NCBI GenBank assembly: GCA_029245345.1 | Contig: JAQWPM010000012.1 | Coordinates: 620,001-684,000, forward strand | Source: Longimicrobiales bacterium | GTDB lineage: Bacteria > Gemmatimonadota > Gemmatimonadetes > Longimicrobiales > Gaopeijiaceae | Direction: 5' to 3' | Length of the DNA stretch: 64,000 nt | In this document: positions 17,116 to 24,949 of the stretch, one piece after another | Layout of the letters: the number at the start of each line of letters is the position of its first letter | How positions within the stretch are numbered: the first letter of the stretch is position 1 | The notes under the pieces: generated by a model | Database searches by the model: none | Told to the model about the DNA's origin: nothing | The model's input: the letters and a program-made list of their open reading frames with translations, nothing else | Translations under genes and position numbers: made by a program

Positions 17116-20100
17116 TCAGACGGCAGCGGGGGAGGGTTCGGTATTCGGCGACACCAAGACATAGAGCACAGGCACCACCACCAGGGTGAACACCATCGAG
17201 AAGACGATGCCCACAGCAATCACGCTGGCCATCGGGGACCAGAGCGCCGAACCGGAAAGGATCATGGGCGTGAGGCCGGCGGCCGCAGACATCGTGGTGA
17301 GGAAGATGGGGCGGAGGCGCCGCCGCCCTGCTTCGAGCGCGGCCTCCTCGAGCGTGCCACCCTCGGCCATCCGCTCATGGATGAAGTCGAGCAGGATGAT
17401 GGCGTTGCGCACGACGACTCCGGTCAGGCTGATCAGCCCCATGAAGGCGGTGAAGCCGAACGGATTGTCGGTGATCAGCAGGCCCAGGTACGCCCCAAAC
17501 AGCGCCAAGGGAATCGATACCATGACGACCAGGACGTCCTTCACCCGCTGGAACTGGAAGAGCAGAATCAGTGCGATCAGCAGCATGCTCACGAGCATGC
17601 CGACACTCAGATAGCCGAAGCTCTCGGTCTGGATCTCGACCTCTCCCCCGTACGAGAGGTCGTATCCGGCCGCGAGCGTCAAAGTGTCGAGGGTGGGCTG
17701 CGCAGCCCCCAGTACGACGGACGGGAACACACCGTCCTGAGCGAAGCTCCCCACTGTGATCGTGCGGATGCCATTGCGGCGCACGATGCGGCTCGAATGC
17801 CACACCGGGTTCAGATCGGCGATCCCGCGGAGCGGCACTCGAGCCACCGGTGAGACGACGTAGGTGCTGCCGAGGTCCTCGAAGGAATCCCGATGGCTCT
17901 CATCCAGCTGCAGCACAATGTCAACGGCATCATCGCCCTCCCAGAACGTCGACACCGGCGTTCCCAGGAACGTTCCGGCCAGCAGGTTGGAGACCACCGT
18001 TGAGCTCATGCCGAGTCGGCTGGCGACCTCCGGTCGCAGGTCAACCTGAAGGGCGTAGGAGTCCTCGCGGAAGTTGTTGCGCACCATGAAACTGCCCGGC
18101 GTGTCTTCCAGGACCATGGCCGCGCGGTCCCCCATCGAGCGCAACACGGACAGGTCCTCGCCCGCAATCCTGACTTCGATGGGAGCCCACATGGGATCCC
18201 CCATTATCAAGCGCTGCACCTCCACCTCCGCCTCGGGGACGTGGCCGGGCAACGCGGCCCGCAGCCGTTTCACTACCTCCGGCGTGACGTCCACCGCGAC
18301 CGTGCGAACGATGATCTGGGCGGTGTTCGGCCGCGGAAGCACCGGCTCGAACGAAAAGAAAAAGCGAGGGGCGCCCACGCCGACAAAGGAAGCGTACTCC
18401 CGCACGTCGGGATCTGCGGCGAGGACCTCCTCCACAACCCGAGTGACGTCGTCCGTCGCCTCGAGGCGCGTGCCCTCGGGCATCCAGACATTGATAGCGA
18501 ATTCGTCGCGATCGGCCGCCGGGAAGAACTGCTGGGGCACCATGCTGGCGAAAACGCCACCGGCCGCCACCACCAGAATGCCGAACGCCATGGTCAGTCG
18601 CTTGTTCTTCATGGCCAGGGCGATCGTGCTGTCGTAGGCGTCCTGCAGGATGTCCAGGGGCCCCCGACGCTTGGGAGCCTCGGCGTCGGTCGGCTGGTCG
18701 ACGTGCAGCCCCTTCTTGATGAAGGTCCGGCACAGCAACGGAGTCAGGAGCATGGCCACCACGTACGAATTGGCCAGCGCCAGGGCCACGGTAATGGGGA
18801 GTGCGTGCATGAACTCACCCATCTGGCCGGGAATGAGCGCGAGCGGCAAGAAGGCCGCGGCGATGGTGAGCGTGGCCGCGAGAACCGGAATGGCGAGTTC
18901 GGCGGCGGAGCGCCGGGCGGCATCGTGCCTCGAAAGCCCTTGGTCGAGGAGTTCCACATAGTTGTCAGCGATGACGATGGCGTCGTCCACCACCAAGCCG
19001 AGCACCACGATGAGCCCCGCGAGCGAAACCTGGTGCAGTTCGATCCCAAACCCCCGCAACATCGCAAAGGTCATGAGGATGGTTACGGGAATCGCCGTGG
19101 CCGCCACCGTCGCCACAGGGAACGGGAGCAGCAACAGGGTCACGGCGATCACCGCGATGAGTGCCATCCCGAATTCACTCATGAAGTGCCCGATACGCTC
19201 TTCGACGACCTTGGGCTGGTCGACCATGGATTCGACCTGGACGTCGGGCGGCAGTCGGAGCCTGACTTCGGCGATCGTCTCGTCCACCTCGCGCCCGAAC
19301 TCGACGATGTTGTAGCCCTCGCGCATCTCGAGGCTGAGCATGACGGACGGTTGACCGTTCGCCCGCACGAGGAAGTCTGGATCAGAGTACCGCCGCTGGA
19401 CGTTGGCCACGTCGCCGATGTAGATCGGGACCCCCGTGGGGGAAACCCCCGCGATCTGCCTGCGGATCTGGTCCTCGTTCCCGTAGAGCCCCGCCGTTTG
19501 GATCGGCACCCGGGTGCTCGCGGCGTCGAAGGCCCCGGCCTCGGAAATGACGTTCTGATCCTGGAGGGCTCCGACCAGGTGGAGGGGCGTGATTCCGTAC
19601 TGCACGAGCTGCTGCATCGTACTGGTGACGTAGATCTTCTCTTCCTGCTCCCCGATAAGCTTGACCTTGGATACCGCTGGGAGTCGGAGGATCTCGGCCT
19701 CCACACGCTCCAGGTATCCCTGGAGTTCTCGATACCCGTAATTCTCACCGGTGACAGAGAGGAGGATTGCGATCACGTCGCCAAAGTCAGAGTTGACGAT
19801 GGGCCCGAGAACGCCCTTTGGTAGATCTGTGACGCCCAGCTCGTTGAGGTCGTGACGGAGCTTCGACCAGAACTGGTCGGCCTCCTTCACGGAGTTCTCG
19901 AGAGTGACGTCGATGACCACGCCACCGATCATGCTCGTCGACACGGTCTTGGCCTTCCTTACCTCACCGAAGGCAAAGAGGCGTTCCTCGATGCGCTTGG
20001 TGACCTGTTCCTCCACCTCGGCGGCGGTGGCGCCGGGGTAGGCGGCCAACACTAGGCCCCTTCGGATCGGAATATTCGGATCCTCGCGGCGCGGCATGGT

Positions 20101-20190
20101 CATCACGGCGTTGATGCCCGCGAGGCATACTATCGCGGTCACGACATAGATGACCTGGGGATGCCGGAGCGACATCCGGATGAGATTCAT
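17116..20190 (-). CDS. RND family efflux transporter (inner membrane pump)
   Basis: This 1024-residue proton-driven pump has full family length. The first helix (VIYVVTAIVCLAGINAVMTM) is followed by the porter domain (PGATAAEVEEQVTKRIEE), TM4 carries the proton-relay Asp pair in LGLVVDDAIVIADNY, and the second half repeats the layout, ending with the last helices (LVVVPVLYVL). It resembles the HAE1/AcrB branch but substrate cannot be predicted. The start overlaps the adaptor gene's stop (ATGA). Its product should assemble with the adaptor and the TolC-like protein. Confidence 0.93.
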   Translation of the reverse strand: MNLIRMSLRHPQVIYVVTAIVCLAGINAVMTMPRREDPNIPIRRGLVLAAYPGATAAEVEEQVTKRIEERLFAFGEVRKAKTVSTSMIGGVVIDVTLENSVKEADQFWSKLRHDLNELGVTDLPKGVLGPIVNSDFGDVIAILLSVTGENYGYRELQGYLERVEAEILRLPAVSKVKLIGEQEEKIYVTSTMQQLVQYGITPLHLVGALQDQNVISEAGAFDAASTRVPIQTAGLYGNEDQIRRQIAGVSPTGVPIYIGDVANVQRRYSDPDFLVRANGQPSVMLSLEMREGYNIVEFGREVDETIAEVRLRLPPDVQVESMVDQPKVVEERIGHFMSEFGMALIAVIAVTLLLLPFPVATVAATAIPVTILMTFAMLRGFGIELHQVSLAGLIVVLGLVVDDAIVIADNYVELLDQGLSRHDAARRSAAELAIPVLAATLTIAAAFLPLALIPGQMGEFMHALPITVALALANSYVVAMLLTPLLCRTFIKKGLHVDQPTDAEAPKRRGPLDILQDAYDSTIALAMKNKRLTMAFGILVVAAGGVFASMVPQQFFPAADRDEFAINVWMPEGTRLEATDDVTRVVEEVLAADPDVREYASFVGVGAPRFFFSFEPVLPRPNTAQIIVRTVAVDVTPEVVKRLRAALPGHVPEAEVEVQRLIMGDPMWAPIEVRIAGEDLSVLRSMGDRAAMVLEDTPGSFMVRNNFREDSYALQVDLRPEVASRLGMSSTVVSNLLAGTFLGTPVSTFWEGDDAVDIVLQLDESHRDSFEDLGSTYVVSPVARVPLRGIADLNPVWHSSRIVRRNGIRTITVGSFAQDGVFPSVVLGAAQPTLDTLTLAAGYDLSYGGEVEIQTESFGYLSVGMLVSMLLIALILLFQFQRVKDVLVVMVSIPLALFGAYLGLLITDNPFGFTAFMGLISLTGVVVRNAIILLDFIHERMAEGGTLEEAALEAGRRRLRPIFLTTMSAAAGLTPMILSGSALWSPMASVIAVGIVFSMVFTLVVVPVLYVLVSPNTEPSPAAV

Positions 20191-21269
20191 GGAGAGCCGC
20201 TCCCGCCTTCCGCGACCTGAACCAACGAGCCTTCCCGCAGGCGATGTTGACCCCCGACGACCACCTGCTCGTCACCCGCCAGGCCCTCTCGAATCTCGAT
20301 CTGCGTCCCGTACGCAGAGCCCACCTCGACCCGGCGCGCGTGAACACGCTCCTCTTCCGGGAAGTACACGAAGACCCGGGTGATTCCGTCCGCCCCACGC
20401 ACGATGGCCTCCCCTGGCACCGTCAGCGCCTCCACTCTCGCGTCGGTCTCCACCCGCACCTCGGCGATCATGCCGGGGCGCAGTCGACCATCCGCGTTGG
20501 GGACCTGGACCTTCACAGTGTACGTCCGCGACGTTGGGTCGGCCGCGATCCCCACGAGCCGGACACGGCCCTCGAAGGCGGCATCCAACGCCGGGATCGT
20601 GATGTCTGCGCGCTGACCCACGGCGATGGGGCCGATTTCAGCTTCCGGAACCCCGATCCTGACCTGAACAGGGTCGATGGAGACGATGGTGAAGACTGGG
20701 AAGCCCGGCCCCGCCTGCTCGCCCGGCTGGATGTTACGACGCGCCACGACGCCGTTCATGGGTGACGTGATGCGAGCATCGGCCAGCTTTTTGGCGGCCA
20801 TCGCCTCCTGAGCGCGAGCCATGCGGACAGCCGTCTGGGCTTTCTGGAAGTCGTTCTCCGGAATGCCGTCTTCCGCGAAGACCACCTGCGCCCGTCCGAA
20901 CTCGTCCTCGGCCCGCTGTCGTTGGGCGGCGGCCAACTCCAAATTGAGCTCGTAGTCGGTCGGGTCGAGCTCGGCCAGCAGGTCGCCCTGCCTGACTCGA
21001 TCACCCTCCTCGGGACCCACCGCGGTGACGAGACCGGGTACCATGAAACCGACGTTGGCGGTCCTCAGTGGCTCGACATCACCACTCAGGCCGATCCACG
21101 CGGGTCGGTCGACGCGGGCCACCTCGTGGAGACGCACCGGGACCGGGCTCGCGCCGGCTCCCTCCATTGAATCCGGCCCACCGCAGCCGAAGATGGTCAA
21201 GGCTAAAAGCAACGCCATCCGGACGCCGATCGGCGCACGGGCGCGTAGGGTGGGCAGTTCGGTGTCCAC
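20187..21269 (-). CDS. RND periplasmic adaptor (membrane fusion protein)
   Basis: This 360-residue adaptor links pump and outer-membrane channel. A hydrophobic segment (MALLLALTIFGCGG) ends in a Cys, so it is probably a lipoprotein. The biotinyl-lipoyl half-domains are at VTAVGPEEGDRVRQGDLLAELDPTDYE and ITSPMNGVVARRNIQPGE, with a short helical hairpin between them, then a beta-barrel and a membrane-proximal domain. The GTG start at 21269 is supported by a GGAGGAG Shine-Dalgarno (minus strand of 21278-21284) eight bases upstream. It is the first gene of a nine-gene co-directional run reaching to 10046. Confidence 0.9.
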   Translation of the reverse strand: MDTELPTLRARAPIGVRMALLLALTIFGCGGPDSMEGAGASPVPVRLHEVARVDRPAWIGLSGDVEPLRTANVGFMVPGLVTAVGPEEGDRVRQGDLLAELDPTDYELNLELAAAQRQRAEDEFGRAQVVFAEDGIPENDFQKAQTAVRMARAQEAMAAKKLADARITSPMNGVVARRNIQPGEQAGPGFPVFTIVSIDPVQVRIGVPEAEIGPIAVGQRADITIPALDAAFEGRVRLVGIAADPTSRTYTVKVQVPNADGRLRPGMIAEVRVETDARVEALTVPGEAIVRGADGITRVFVYFPEEERVHARRVEVGSAYGTQIEIREGLAGDEQVVVGGQHRLREGSLVQVAEGGSGSP

Positions 21270-21579
21270 GCTATCAACTCCTCCGTCCTCAAATAGTTAC
21301 CCCCAAGCCTCCCACGTGCGGCCGAGGCAGGGCGCAAGAAACTTCATTATGGGTTCTGGCTCGTTGACCAGGGCCGTGTACCCGTCGAAGGGCTCTTTGC
21401 AAGGAAACCAGAATAGAACGAACCGCTTCCCGTGTCGAATGGGCCATCGCCTGGACGTCCTCGACACTCCCCCTCGCTCGCGGGCGACTGCGCCTGGTTC
21501 CTCTAAGTGTGGAGCTTGCCTGTGCACGGCAACGGCACACATTGGCTGCGTCAAGACTCCTCTCCTCCCTCGAAGTCCC
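21270..21579. promoter_or_regulatory. Divergent intergenic region, pump operon / hydrolase
   Basis: This stretch of about 310 bases between two divergent starts must hold both promoters. On the minus side the only clear element is the GGAGGAG ribosome site at 21278-21284. The sequence upstream of it is AT-richer (AACTATTTGAGGA on the minus strand), which could belong to a promoter, but I see no convincing -35/-10 pair. No operator palindrome stands out and no regulator gene is adjacent. A frame open from 21025 on the plus strand crosses this region but shows no family-like residues before 21580. Confidence 0.4.
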
Positions 21580-22659
21580 ATGTCATCCAATTCCCTCAAC
21601 GAGGGTGTCCCAGTTGCGGCCCATCCGCCCCTGTTCGGAGTGCGGCGTCCCCTGTCATGTCCAACCCCCGTCCGGACCGCCCTGACCGCCGGGGACGGTG
21701 CGGCACTTCAGGTGCACCATATCGCCGGCGGCGACAAGGGCCCGGTCATCCTGGCTCCCGGCACGGCGATGTCGGCCCTGTGCTTCCTGACCGACACCAC
21801 CGAGCAGAGCTTCGCCGAATACCTGGCGGCCGAGGGCTTCGACATCTGGCTGTTCGACTGGCGCACCAGCCCCTACCTCGCGGCGCACAACCAGGAATAC
21901 GACTTCGATGACGTGGCGCGGTACGACTGGCCCGCGGCCATCGAGCACGTCCGAGAGGCAACCGGCGCGGCACAGGTGTCGGTGTTGGCCCACTGCCTGA
22001 GTTCGCCGTGCATGATGTTATCCCTGGTTCGGGGATATACTGACCCGGGGCACATCAAGGCCTTCGTGCCCAGCCAGGTCGGCCTGCACCTTGTGATGAA
22101 CAAGGCGAATCGCCTCAAGGTGAGCCTGGGCGTCGACCGGCTGTTGCCGGCGAACCGGATGGTGCACCAGGCCCAGGACACGCCTCGCGAGGGAATGTGG
22201 GATCTGGCCGTGGGGTTCCTGGCGGCGGTGTGGCCCAAGTCCTACTCGTGCGACAACCCCGCGTGCCATCGTCACAGCGCGACGTATGGTGATATCGTCC
22301 TCCACGAGAAGATCAACGACGCCACCCACGCGCTCATGGGCGAACTGGTCCCCGAGGTGAACAGTTCGTTTCTCAAGGGCGTGGCGCCGAGCAGCCGGGC
22401 CGACGACATCCTCGACGACGACGATCGCCGGCACCTCGACCGCCTCGACGTGCCCATGTTGCTCATCTCCGGGCAGGAGAACCAGATGTTCGTACCGGAA
22501 GCCACGGAGCGCACGTGGCATATGCTCCACGACGCCCTCGGGGCCAACATCCAACGCGAGACCTTCGAGGGATTCGGACACCTGGACTGCTATCTCAGCG
22601 GAGAGGCCCGCAGACCCATCTGGGAACGTCTTGCGGGCTTCCTGGAGAACGGAGGGTGA
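21580..22659 (+). CDS. Alpha/beta hydrolase with Cys nucleophile
   Basis: This protein of about 359 residues is homologous to the C-terminal domain of the GMC fusion: both share the oxyanion stretch (ILAPGTAMSALCF against LLVHGLGMSG), YLAAEGFDIWLFDWR against YLAASGYDVWVLDSR, and REATGAAQVSVLAHC against RELTGAAAVDVVAHG. Here the elbow reads AHCLS with Cys139 as nucleophile, and the catalytic His is present (GFGHLDC, His334). The Cys-centred box recalls PHA synthases and related acyltransferases, so this could be an acyltransferase or hydrolase. The start is ATG 21580; its stop overlaps the GTG of the next, broken gene. Confidence 0.75.
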   Translation: MSSNSLNEGVPVAAHPPLFGVRRPLSCPTPVRTALTAGDGAALQVHHIAGGDKGPVILAPGTAMSALCFLTDTTEQSFAEYLAAEGFDIWLFDWRTSPYLAAHNQEYDFDDVARYDWPAAIEHVREATGAAQVSVLAHCLSSPCMMLSLVRGYTDPGHIKAFVPSQVGLHLVMNKANRLKVSLGVDRLLPANRMVHQAQDTPREGMWDLAVGFLAAVWPKSYSCDNPACHRHSATYGDIVLHEKINDATHALMGELVPEVNSSFLKGVAPSSRADDILDDDDRRHLDRLDVPMLLISGQENQMFVPEATERTWHMLHDALGANIQRETFEGFGHLDCYLSGEARRPIWERLAGFLENGG

Positions 22660-22890
22660 AGGCGTCGCCCACGCGCATCGTCTGCCTTGGGGGGGGTGGG
22701 CCGCAGTTTACCTGGTCAAGAGGCTGTGCAAGGCCATCAAGCGGGGTGACCCCAAGCTTACGGTCGTGAGCCGGAAGAACTACCACACCTTCCACGGCTT
22801 CATTCCCGAGATGCTGGTGGGCCGAATCCAGCCCCAGCAGTTGGTCACGCCGGCGCAGTGGTTGTTCAAACCCTCCCACGTCCAACGTTT
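22656..22890 (+). pseudogene. Frameshifted, truncated type II NADH dehydrogenase-like gene
   Basis: A GTG at 22656 overlaps the hydrolase stop and begins VKASPTRIVCLGGG, the FAD-binding start of NDH-2-like oxidoreductases. A run of eight G at 22689-22696 shifts the frame. Nine G would restore LGGGWAAVYLVKRL. In the shifted frame the match continues (KLTVVSRKNYHTFHGFIPE, GRIQPQQLVTPAQWLF) and stops being family-like near 22885. About 80 of the usual 400 or more residues remain. The frameshift is in a homopolymer and may be a sequencing error; the truncation cannot be. Confidence 0.7.
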
Positions 22891-22918
22891 CCCAAGGGTC
22901 GGCCGAGGCCGAAGTATA

Positions 22919-22991
22919 TGGTCGCTGCAGGACTCGAACCTGCGACATCCACGATGTGAACGTGGCGCTCTACCAGCTGAGCTAAGCGACC
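22919..22991 (-). tRNA. tRNA-Val (anticodon CAC)
   Basis: The minus strand gives a full cloverleaf of 73 bases. Acceptor stem GGTCGCT pairs with AGCGACC, discriminator A. The D arm is AGCTCAGCTGGTAGAGC, the anticodon stem CCACG/CGTGG encloses loop TTCACAT, and the T arm is GCAGGTTCGAGTCCTGC. The anticodon is CAC, reading GTG valine codons. CCA is not encoded after the discriminator. It lies 55 bases downstream of tRNA-Glu on the same strand, so both may be cut from one precursor. Confidence 0.97.
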
Positions 22992-23005
22992 TACTTACCA
23001 GACGC

Positions 23006-23035
23006 GCGAGGCCCGGACCGCTGTCCGGACCTCGC
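23006..23035. repeat. Imperfect hairpin between the two tRNA genes
   Basis: GCGAGG, a mismatch, CCGGAC, a CGCT loop, GTCCGG, a mismatch and CCTCGC form a 12-pair stem with one C/A mismatch. It falls in the 55-base spacer of a probable tRNA-Glu/tRNA-Val precursor. No T-run follows on either strand, so it is not a standard intrinsic terminator; an RNA-processing or stability role is possible. Confidence 0.6.
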
Positions 23036-23046
23036 TCATTCGTCGA

Positions 23047-23119
23047 TACCCCTACGGGGACTCGAACCCCGGTCTCCGCCGTGAGAGGGCGATATCCTAG
23101 GCCACTAGACGATAAGGGC
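23047..23119 (-). tRNA. tRNA-Glu (anticodon CTC)
   Basis: The minus strand folds as a 73-base tRNA. Acceptor GCCCTTA pairs with TAGGGGT (with G-T pairs), the D arm is GTCTAGTGGCCTAGGAT, and the anticodon loop CTCTCAC gives anticodon CTC, reading GAG. The T arm GGGGTTCGAGTCCCC is perfect. CCA is not encoded. An 18-base palindrome ends eight bases before the 5' end. Confidence 0.96.
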
Positions 23120-23126
23120 ATTCATA

Positions 23127-23144
23127 CCCTCCGATATCGGAGGG
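23127..23144. repeat. 18-bp perfect palindrome upstream of tRNA-Glu
   Basis: CCCTCCGATATCGGAGGG reads the same on both strands. It lies directly upstream of the tRNA-Glu 5' end (23119). As DNA it could bind a dimeric protein; as RNA it would form a nine-pair stem without a loop large enough to fold fully. Function unknown. Confidence 0.6.
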
Positions 23145-23318
23145 CTCAAAGTCTACAAAGGGCCGCTTCCGAGGGTCAACCCCTCAACGCTTTCGGCCCC
23201 GGATGTGTCTTCTAGTTCGGTACGTGTGGGAGGTGACGGCCGCTGAATTGGACTGCTCACACCCGTGATAAGTCGTTTCTTCACAAAGACTTGAATCTTT
23301 GTTCGCGTAAGGTGAGAT

Positions 23319-23603
23319 ATGAAGCTCAATACAGAATCGGTTCGGGGATGGATTAAGGGCCGGAAGGGCTGGAGGCGACGGTCGAACAAGCTCATGAAGG
23401 CCTTCGAGTTCAGTTCGTTCCGGGACTCGATCGTCTTCGTGAATCGGGTAGCAACGCTAGCCGACACACACAGCCATCATCCGGACATCGATGTGCGTGT
23501 CGAGAAGGTGACGATCACTCTGTCGACACACGACGCGGGTGGGATTACGGAGAAGGACATCAAGCTGGCAGAGCAGATCGACTTCGCGACTTCGACCCAC
23601 TAA
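23319..23603 (+). CDS. Pterin-4a-carbinolamine dehydratase
   Basis: This 94-residue protein has the family's usual length. It dehydrates 4a-hydroxytetrahydrobiopterin to regenerate cofactor for aromatic amino acid hydroxylases, and its relatives can moonlight as transcription cofactors. The signature is ADTHSHHPDIDVRVEKVTI, which contains the catalytic His residues, followed by LSTHDAGGITEKD. An AAGGTGAG ribosome site ends three bases before the ATG. No phenylalanine hydroxylase gene is adjacent. The gene stands alone between the tRNAs and a convergent HAD gene. Confidence 0.9.
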   Translation: MKLNTESVRGWIKGRKGWRRRSNKLMKAFEFSSFRDSIVFVNRVATLADTHSHHPDIDVRVEKVTITLSTHDAGGITEKDIKLAEQIDFATSTH

Positions 23604-23611
23604 GTGACGAT

Positions 23612-24265
23612 TTAGGGAGCGGTCTCCAAAACGCTCCTGATCTCATCGAACCAATAGTCCGGCTGCTGTGCCTCGAGCGCATCTCGTTCGAACGGGCCCC
23701 AAAGTGCGGCCCCTGTCTTCGTGCCCGCACCACGTCCGGCCTGCATGTCGAAGGGAGAGTCTCCCACGAAGATCACGTCCCCCGGGCGATCCGTGAGGTC
23801 GAAGTACTCGAGCGCACGCACGACCGATTCGGGATCGGGTTTGGGCTTCTCCACTTCGTCATGACACACCAAGAAATCGATGTGCCCAAACAAGCCGCAC
23901 GCTTCGAGCGTCCGCGCGGCGATTCCGCTTGCCTTGCTCGTTACCACGCCGAGTTTGACCCCGCGGCCGCGCAGTTCTTCCAAAACTGAATCAGCCCCGG
24001 GATAAGGCTTCACCATGTCGTCGTGAATCTCCCGCTGGAACGAGACATAGGTCTGGCGCATAGCTTCAGCCTGCGCCTCGTCCTCGGCGAAGTCTCTGAT
24101 CTGCGTCGGGAGCGGCTTTCCCATGGTGTCGAGGAATAGCCGGTCCGGAGGTGCCTCACCCAAGTGTGTCTCCATCGTGTGCCGGTAGCTGCGCAGAATC
24201 AGCTCAACGGTGTCCGCGAGCGTACCGTCCAGATCAAAGAGTACGGCGGACCAATCGCGGCTCAT
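23612..24265 (-). CDS. HAD-superfamily phosphatase
   Basis: This protein of about 217 residues is a HAD hydrolase of the phosphoglycolate-phosphatase-like group. Motif I is VLFDLDGTLADT (nucleophile Asp about 10), motif II is VTSKA, motif III Lys is in EKPKPDPESV, and motif IV is FVGDSPFDMQAG. The small helical cap lies between motifs I and II. Substrate is not predictable beyond a small phosphoester. I use ATG 24265, which overlaps the lipase stop; the frame is open to 24355 but the extra residues lie inside the lipase gene. Confidence 0.85.
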   Translation of the reverse strand: MSRDWSAVLFDLDGTLADTVELILRSYRHTMETHLGEAPPDRLFLDTMGKPLPTQIRDFAEDEAQAEAMRQTYVSFQREIHDDMVKPYPGADSVLEELRGRGVKLGVVTSKASGIAARTLEACGLFGHIDFLVCHDEVEKPKPDPESVVRALEYFDLTDRPGDVIFVGDSPFDMQAGRGAGTKTGAALWGPFERDALEAQQPDYWFDEIRSVLETAP

Positions 24266-24948
24266 CGCTGCTTCTCGTACCCGTCTTCGAGAAATCGTCG
24301 AATGATCTGGAAAACTTGAGTATCCCTCAGCAGACCGGCATGCGTGGGGCAGCACACTCGGTAGTCCGGAAAACCCACAAGCTTCGCGCTCTCAACCGGG
24401 ATGATGCGCGTGTCGAGTGGCGTCCACACGGTAATCGCTTGCGTGCCCAGAGGAACCGCGGTCGCGGCATTGAGGGTGTCGAGGAACGCACTCTCAGGCT
24501 TCATCTCTAGGCGCCCCTCACCCCAGGACAGATAGGCGCTGTAAGTGCCCCGGTGGGGGGACGCGATAAACGCCACTCGCCGGACGGGTGCGTCCTGTTG
24601 GTGGAGGAGGTACCACCTCGTTGCCAAGCCCCCCATCGAGTGCGCCACGATATCCACCTTGTCGGCACCCGTCCGCTTCCGAAGATCTGTGACGGCAGCC
24701 GCGATCTCCTCCGCATGAACTCGGTTGCTTCCTGTGGGGCTGCGGAAGCCCATCGTCTCTATGTCTTTCCCCGCCCACCCAGATGCCACCAATCGGATCT
24801 TCAGAGCGGCGAGATCACGATCAGTGTCGAACCAGCCAGGGACGAGGAGAACCGGTACAAGAAGGAGCGCTTCTTCGGGCTCGGTCCGAACACTCATCGA
24901 ACCAACTCCGACCATCGCCGCAATAATCACCGAAAACACGACGCGCAT
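24262..24948 (-). CDS. Secreted lipase/esterase, alpha/beta hydrolase
   Basis: This protein of about 228 residues has an N-terminal hydrophobic segment (VVFSVIIAAMVGVGSM) that could be a signal peptide. The oxyanion region is VLLVPGWFDT, and the nucleophile elbow is VAHSMGGLATRWYL (Ser in AHSMGG). This matches class 2/PGAP1-like lipases. The catalytic acid and His are probably in the DTRIIP and HAGLLRD segments. ATG 24948 follows the aminotransferase stop by one base, and a longer frame to 25356 lies inside that gene. Substrate is unknown. Confidence 0.8.
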   Translation of the reverse strand: MRVVFSVIIAAMVGVGSMSVRTEPEEALLLVPVLLVPGWFDTDRDLAALKIRLVASGWAGKDIETMGFRSPTGSNRVHAEEIAAAVTDLRKRTGADKVDIVAHSMGGLATRWYLLHQQDAPVRRVAFIASPHRGTYSAYLSWGEGRLEMKPESAFLDTLNAATAVPLGTQAITVWTPLDTRIIPVESAKLVGFPDYRVCCPTHAGLLRDTQVFQIIRRFLEDGYEKQR

Positions 24949-24949
24949 C

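Noticed and set aside
16909-17853. 314-codon plus-strand open frame
   Set aside because: Antisense to the TolC-like and RND genes; Arg/His/Glu-rich with no family signal.
18241-19824. 527-codon plus-strand open frame opposite the RND pump gene
   Set aside because: Its translation is His/Arg/Asp-rich with no family pattern and lies wholly antisense to a clear pump gene; it is a by-product of high GC.
21580-22659. PHA synthase (PhaC) call for the Cys hydrolase
   Set aside because: The Cys box fits, but length is short of PhaC and the closer relative is the GMC fusion domain; no PHA genes nearby.
23119-23150. Promoter TTGAGC-17-TATGAA for tRNA-Glu on the minus strand
   Set aside because: The -10 would lie right at the mature 5' end, so transcription would begin inside the tRNA.
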